Source: Acidimicrobiia bacterium
GTDB lineage: Bacteria > Actinomycetota > Acidimicrobiia > Acidimicrobiales > Bin134
Direction: 5' to 3'
Assembly (NCBI GenBank): GCA_009842675.1
Contig: VYEX01000071.1
Coordinates: 1-50,567 of the forward strand
Length of the DNA stretch: 50,567 nucleotides
Shown here piece after piece: positions 48,036 to 50,567 of the stretch (position 1 is the stretch's first letter; each line of letters begins with the position of its first letter). The notes beneath the pieces are model-generated. The model saw only the letters and a program-made list of their open reading frames with translations, searched no databases and was not told the origin of the DNA. Position numbers and translations under genes: made by a program.

Positions 48036-49463
48036 GTGAGCACGCCCTACCGGTACGAGGCCACCGCCACCGCCGCCGAGTGCCACCAGCGCCACGGCGA
48101 CATCGAGGCTGGTACCGAGACCGGCCAGACGGTGTCGGTGGCGGGTCGGGTCATGCTCCGGCGAGTGCAGGGCAAACTGGCGTTCGCCACCCTTCAAGAC
48201 GCCACCGGGCGCATCCAGATGTTCGCTCCCGCCAAGGTCACCCCCAACTACGACGAATTCTGCGCTTTGTCGCTGGGCGACTGGATCGGGGCGACCGGCG
48301 AGGTGATGAAGACCCGCGCTGGGGAGCTGTCGGTGAAGGTGGAGCAGTGGGAGCAGCTGGCCGAGGCTCGGCGGAGCTTTCCCGACAAGTGGCACGGGCT
48401 GTCGGACCCCGACATCCGTTTCCGCCAGCGCTACGTCGACCTGTGGGTGACCGAGGAGGCCCGACAAACCTTCCGGCTGCGCTCGGAGATGATGTCGCTC
48501 ACCCGCCGCTGGCTAGAGGATCAGGCGTTCGTCGAGGTGGAGACGCCGGTGTTCCACCCCGTGCCCGGCGGCGCGCTGGCCCGGCCGTTCAGCACCCACC
48601 ACAACGCGCTGGACATGGAGCTGTTCTTGAGGATCGCCCCCGAGCTGTATCTGAAGCGGCTGGTGGTGGGCGGTTTGGAGCGGGTTTACGAGATAGCCCG
48701 GGTGTTCCGCAACGAGGGCATCTCCACCCGCCACAATCCCGAATTCACCATGTTGGAGCTTTACTGGGCCTACGCCGACTATGGCGACATCATGGAGCTG
48801 GTCGAACAGCTCGTGGCCCATCTGGCTTTGGAGCTCAAAGGCACCACTGTTGTCAGCTACGGCGGAAGGGAACTGGACCTGACCCCGCCATGGCCCCGCT
48901 CCCGGTTCATCGACCTGCTGGCCGCCCACAGCGGCCTGGACGTGGACCTCGACACCCCATTGGAGGAGTTGCGGTCGCACTGCGCCGACCGGGAGATCCC
49001 GGTAGAGGACCGCTGGGGGCCGGGCAAGCTGCTCTTAGAGCTGTATGAGAAGACCACCGAGGCCGAGCTGTGGGGTCCGGTGTTCGTGTGCGATTACCCC
49101 AAGGAGGTGTCGCCGCTGGCCCGAGAGCACCGCGACCACCCCGGCTGGGTGGAGCGGTTTGAGGCCATCGTGGCCGGCCGGGAGCTGGCCAACGCCTTCA
49201 GCGAGCTGACCGACCCCGACGAGCAGCGAGCCCGCTTCGAAGAACAGGCCGCCGACCGGGAAGCGGGCGACGCCGAGGCCATGGCGGTGGACTGGGACTA
49301 CCTGCGGGCCCTGGAGTTTGGCTTGCCCCCCACCGGCGGGCTGGGCGTGGGCATGGACCGACTGGCCATGCTGTTGGCCGACGTGCCCAGCATCCGCGAC
49401 GTGATCTTGTTCCCCACTCTGCGCCCCGAACCCCCGGAGCGCCCCGCGCCGCCCGAGAGCTAG
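48036..49463 (+). CDS. lysS: class II lysyl-tRNA synthetase
   Basis: A 475-residue LysRS. It has an N-terminal OB-fold anticodon-binding domain (VSVAGRVMLRRVQGKLAFATLQD) and RFRQRYVDLWV before the catalytic core. Motif 1 is around FVEVETPVFHPVPGGALARPF, motif 2 is ARVFRNEGISTRHNPEFTM, and motif 3 is GLGVGMDRLAMLL. It is slightly shorter than the E. coli enzyme and lacks a long N-terminal helix. The GTG at 48036 was chosen because an earlier in-frame ATG lies inside coaX. This is the last gene of the cofactor run; the convergent prenyl synthase stop is 9 bp away. Confidence 0.97.
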   Translation: MSTPYRYEATATAAECHQRHGDIEAGTETGQTVSVAGRVMLRRVQGKLAFATLQDATGRIQMFAPAKVTPNYDEFCALSLGDWIGATGEVMKTRAGELSVKVEQWEQLAEARRSFPDKWHGLSDPDIRFRQRYVDLWVTEEARQTFRLRSEMMSLTRRWLEDQAFVEVETPVFHPVPGGALARPFSTHHNALDMELFLRIAPELYLKRLVVGGLERVYEIARVFRNEGISTRHNPEFTMLELYWAYADYGDIMELVEQLVAHLALELKGTTVVSYGGRELDLTPPWPRSRFIDLLAAHSGLDVDLDTPLEELRSHCADREIPVEDRWGPGKLLLELYEKTTEAELWGPVFVCDYPKEVSPLAREHRDHPGWVERFEAIVAGRELANAFSELTDPDEQRARFEEQAADREAGDAEAMAVDWDYLRALEFGLPPTGGLGVGMDRLAMLLADVPSIRDVILFPTLRPEPPERPAPPES

Positions 49464-49472
49464 GCGACTGAG

Positions 49473-50468
49473 CTAGGCGTCGCCGAGGGGGATGCGGGCC
49501 CGGTCGATCAGATGGTCGGTGGCCACCTGGAGGGCGGCGGTAGCGGTGGTGGGGGGCAGCGACTCCAGGCTGGATGAGGCCTGCTTCACGTAGTAGCGGG
49601 CAACGTCCAGTGCTTCTTCCACTCCACCGCTGGCCCGAACCAGCTGCAAGGCCGATCGGACGGTGGCGTCCGAAACCGTTCCGCCCAACAGTTCCAGCAA
49701 CTGGGGGCCGCAGTCGGTGTGCAAGGCCCGGATAACCGGCAGGGTGTAGATGCCCTCGTGCAGGTCGTTGCCCGACGGCTTCCCGAGATGCTCGTCGGTG
49801 GCCACGATGTCCAAGATGTCGTCCACCACCTGAAAGGCCAGCCCGTAGTGGCGCCCGAACTCGGTGAGGGTGTCGATCGTGGGGCGGTCCAATCCGGCCA
49901 CCAGTCCTCCGATGCGACAGGAGGTGGCCAGTAGAGAGGCGGTTTTGCCATCGATGGAATCGGTGTAGGAGGACTCGGTTCGATCGGGGTTGCCGGTGTC
50001 CTGCAACTCCCGCACTTGGCCCTCGCAGAGCCGTCCGATAGTGGCGGCCAGCAGTCCCGCTACTTCAGTTCCGAGGGAAGCGGCCAGCTCTGACGCCCGG
50101 GCCAGCAGGAAGTCGCCGGCCAGGATGGCCCGGAGGTTGCCCCATTTGGCGTTCACGCTGGCCACGTTGCGCCGAACCTGGGCCTCGTCCATCACGTCGT
50201 CGTGGTAAAGGGATCCCAGGTGGACCAACTCCACCGCCACACCCCCGGTGAGTACATCGTCAGCCGCCGGAGCCGATTGATTCTGGGAAATGGCCGCTGA
50301 GGCGATCACAAATCCCGGCCTCACCCGCTTGCCCCCAGCCCGGATGAGGTGGCTGGCCACCTCGGTGAGGAACGGGTCCTGGGTCTTCACCGAGTCCTCC
50401 AGGCGCAATTCCAGCCGGTCGAGGTCGCGCGCCATGGTGGGAATTAAATCGAGGGGGCTGCGAGCCAC
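49473..50468 (-). CDS. trans-polyprenyl diphosphate synthase (menaquinone side-chain type)
   Basis: A 331-residue isoprenyl diphosphate synthase that condenses isopentenyl units onto an allylic primer. The first Asp-rich motif is LYHDDVMDEAQVRR, the second is VVDDILDIVATDEHLGKPSGNDL. The GGKRVRPG motif and DGKTASLLATS are both present. Residues just before the first Asp motif are small or medium (VHLGSLY), suggesting a long product such as the hepta- to nonaprenyl chains used for menaquinone; chain length is inference. GTG 50468 is my choice. ATG 50435 is possible, and a longer TTG start is less likely. The remaining 99 bases to the window end show nothing recognisable. Confidence 0.9.
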   Translation of the reverse strand: MARSPLDLIPTMARDLDRLELRLEDSVKTQDPFLTEVASHLIRAGGKRVRPGFVIASAAISQNQSAPAADDVLTGGVAVELVHLGSLYHDDVMDEAQVRRNVASVNAKWGNLRAILAGDFLLARASELAASLGTEVAGLLAATIGRLCEGQVRELQDTGNPDRTESSYTDSIDGKTASLLATSCRIGGLVAGLDRPTIDTLTEFGRHYGLAFQVVDDILDIVATDEHLGKPSGNDLHEGIYTLPVIRALHTDCGPQLLELLGGTVSDATVRSALQLVRASGGVEEALDVARYYVKQASSSLESLPPTTATAALQVATDHLIDRARIPLGDA

Positions 50469-50567
50469 CCCGCCAGCGTAGTGGCACAATCCCCGATTTC
50501 CCCCAATCAACACGGGTTTTGGCCTCGTGGACGGCCTCGAACCCAAGGTCGGTTGGGGGTTCGGGAA

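Noticed and set aside
1-50567. tRNA genes, CRISPR arrays, insertion sequences, phage or attachment sites
   Set aside because: All intergenic gaps are short (about 115 bp or less) and none showed a cloverleaf, spaced repeats, transposase motifs or integrase genes.

Overview
The window looks like one contig of a high-GC actinobacterium. I favour an uncultivated Acidimicrobiia-like lineage. The evidence is the GC-rich codon use, many GTG/TTG starts, dense ATGA/GTGA stop-start overlaps, the actinobacterial order folE-folP-folB-folK-panC-nadC-coaX-lysS, and several CaiB-type CoA-transferases, a DszC/HsaA-like flavoprotein and a molybdopterin oxidoreductase. No rRNA, tRNA, CRISPR array, IS element or phage gene was recognised. 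The class-level assignment is inference. No gene-free stretch exceeds about 115 bp.

Layout. 1-1986 (+): the 3' part of a BMP/nucleoside-type ABC permease and an MFS transporter. 8214-1983 (-): a compact catabolic-looking operon of CoA-transferase, lipocalin-like DUF protein, SDR, molybdopterin oxidoreductase and acyl-CoA dehydrogenase-like flavoprotein. 8235-8798 (+): a low-molecular-weight phosphatase. 8812-12875 (+): the first of three peptide-type ABC importer sets (lipoprotein SBP, DppB-like, DppC-like). 12945-16455 (+): two tandem NCS2-family transporters, each carrying a degenerate RsbW/SpoIIAB-like ATPase domain at its C-terminus. 16475-28011 (+): a small polyketide synthase locus. 28064-36348 (+): ABC importer sets two and three. 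42360-36362 (-): a double CoA-transferase and a fused indolepyruvate-type ferredoxin oxidoreductase. 42462-49463 (+): the folate, pantothenate/CoA and NAD cofactor operon with lysS. 50468-49473 (-): a polyprenyl diphosphate synthase.

The most distinctive part is the PKS locus. One 3199-residue protein has KS-AT-DH-cMT-psiKR-ER-KR-ACP followed by a second, apparently competent KS. After that KS the usual KS-AT linker and post-AT linker are both present and in frame, but the AT between them is missing. Immediately downstream, behind its own good promoter, are a discrete ACP, an Sfp-type phosphopantetheinyl transferase and an alpha/beta hydrolase, all translationally coupled. I read this as a self-contained pathway to a reduced, methyl-branched acyl chain. 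The terminal KS would hand the chain to, or extend it on, the discrete ACP, and the hydrolase would release it. The product is unknown.

Other unusual features: three SBP-DppB-DppC sets without any ATPase gene; near-identical promoter/leader sequences ahead of SBP genes two and three; strong hairpins between SBP and permease genes in two sets; and two short open frames, just ahead of folK and coaX, that copy the N-termini of the genes that follow. A phosphatase-like protein in the folate operon has lost its catalytic Cys and Arg, and a double CoA-transferase has Glu at the catalytic Asp of its first half.
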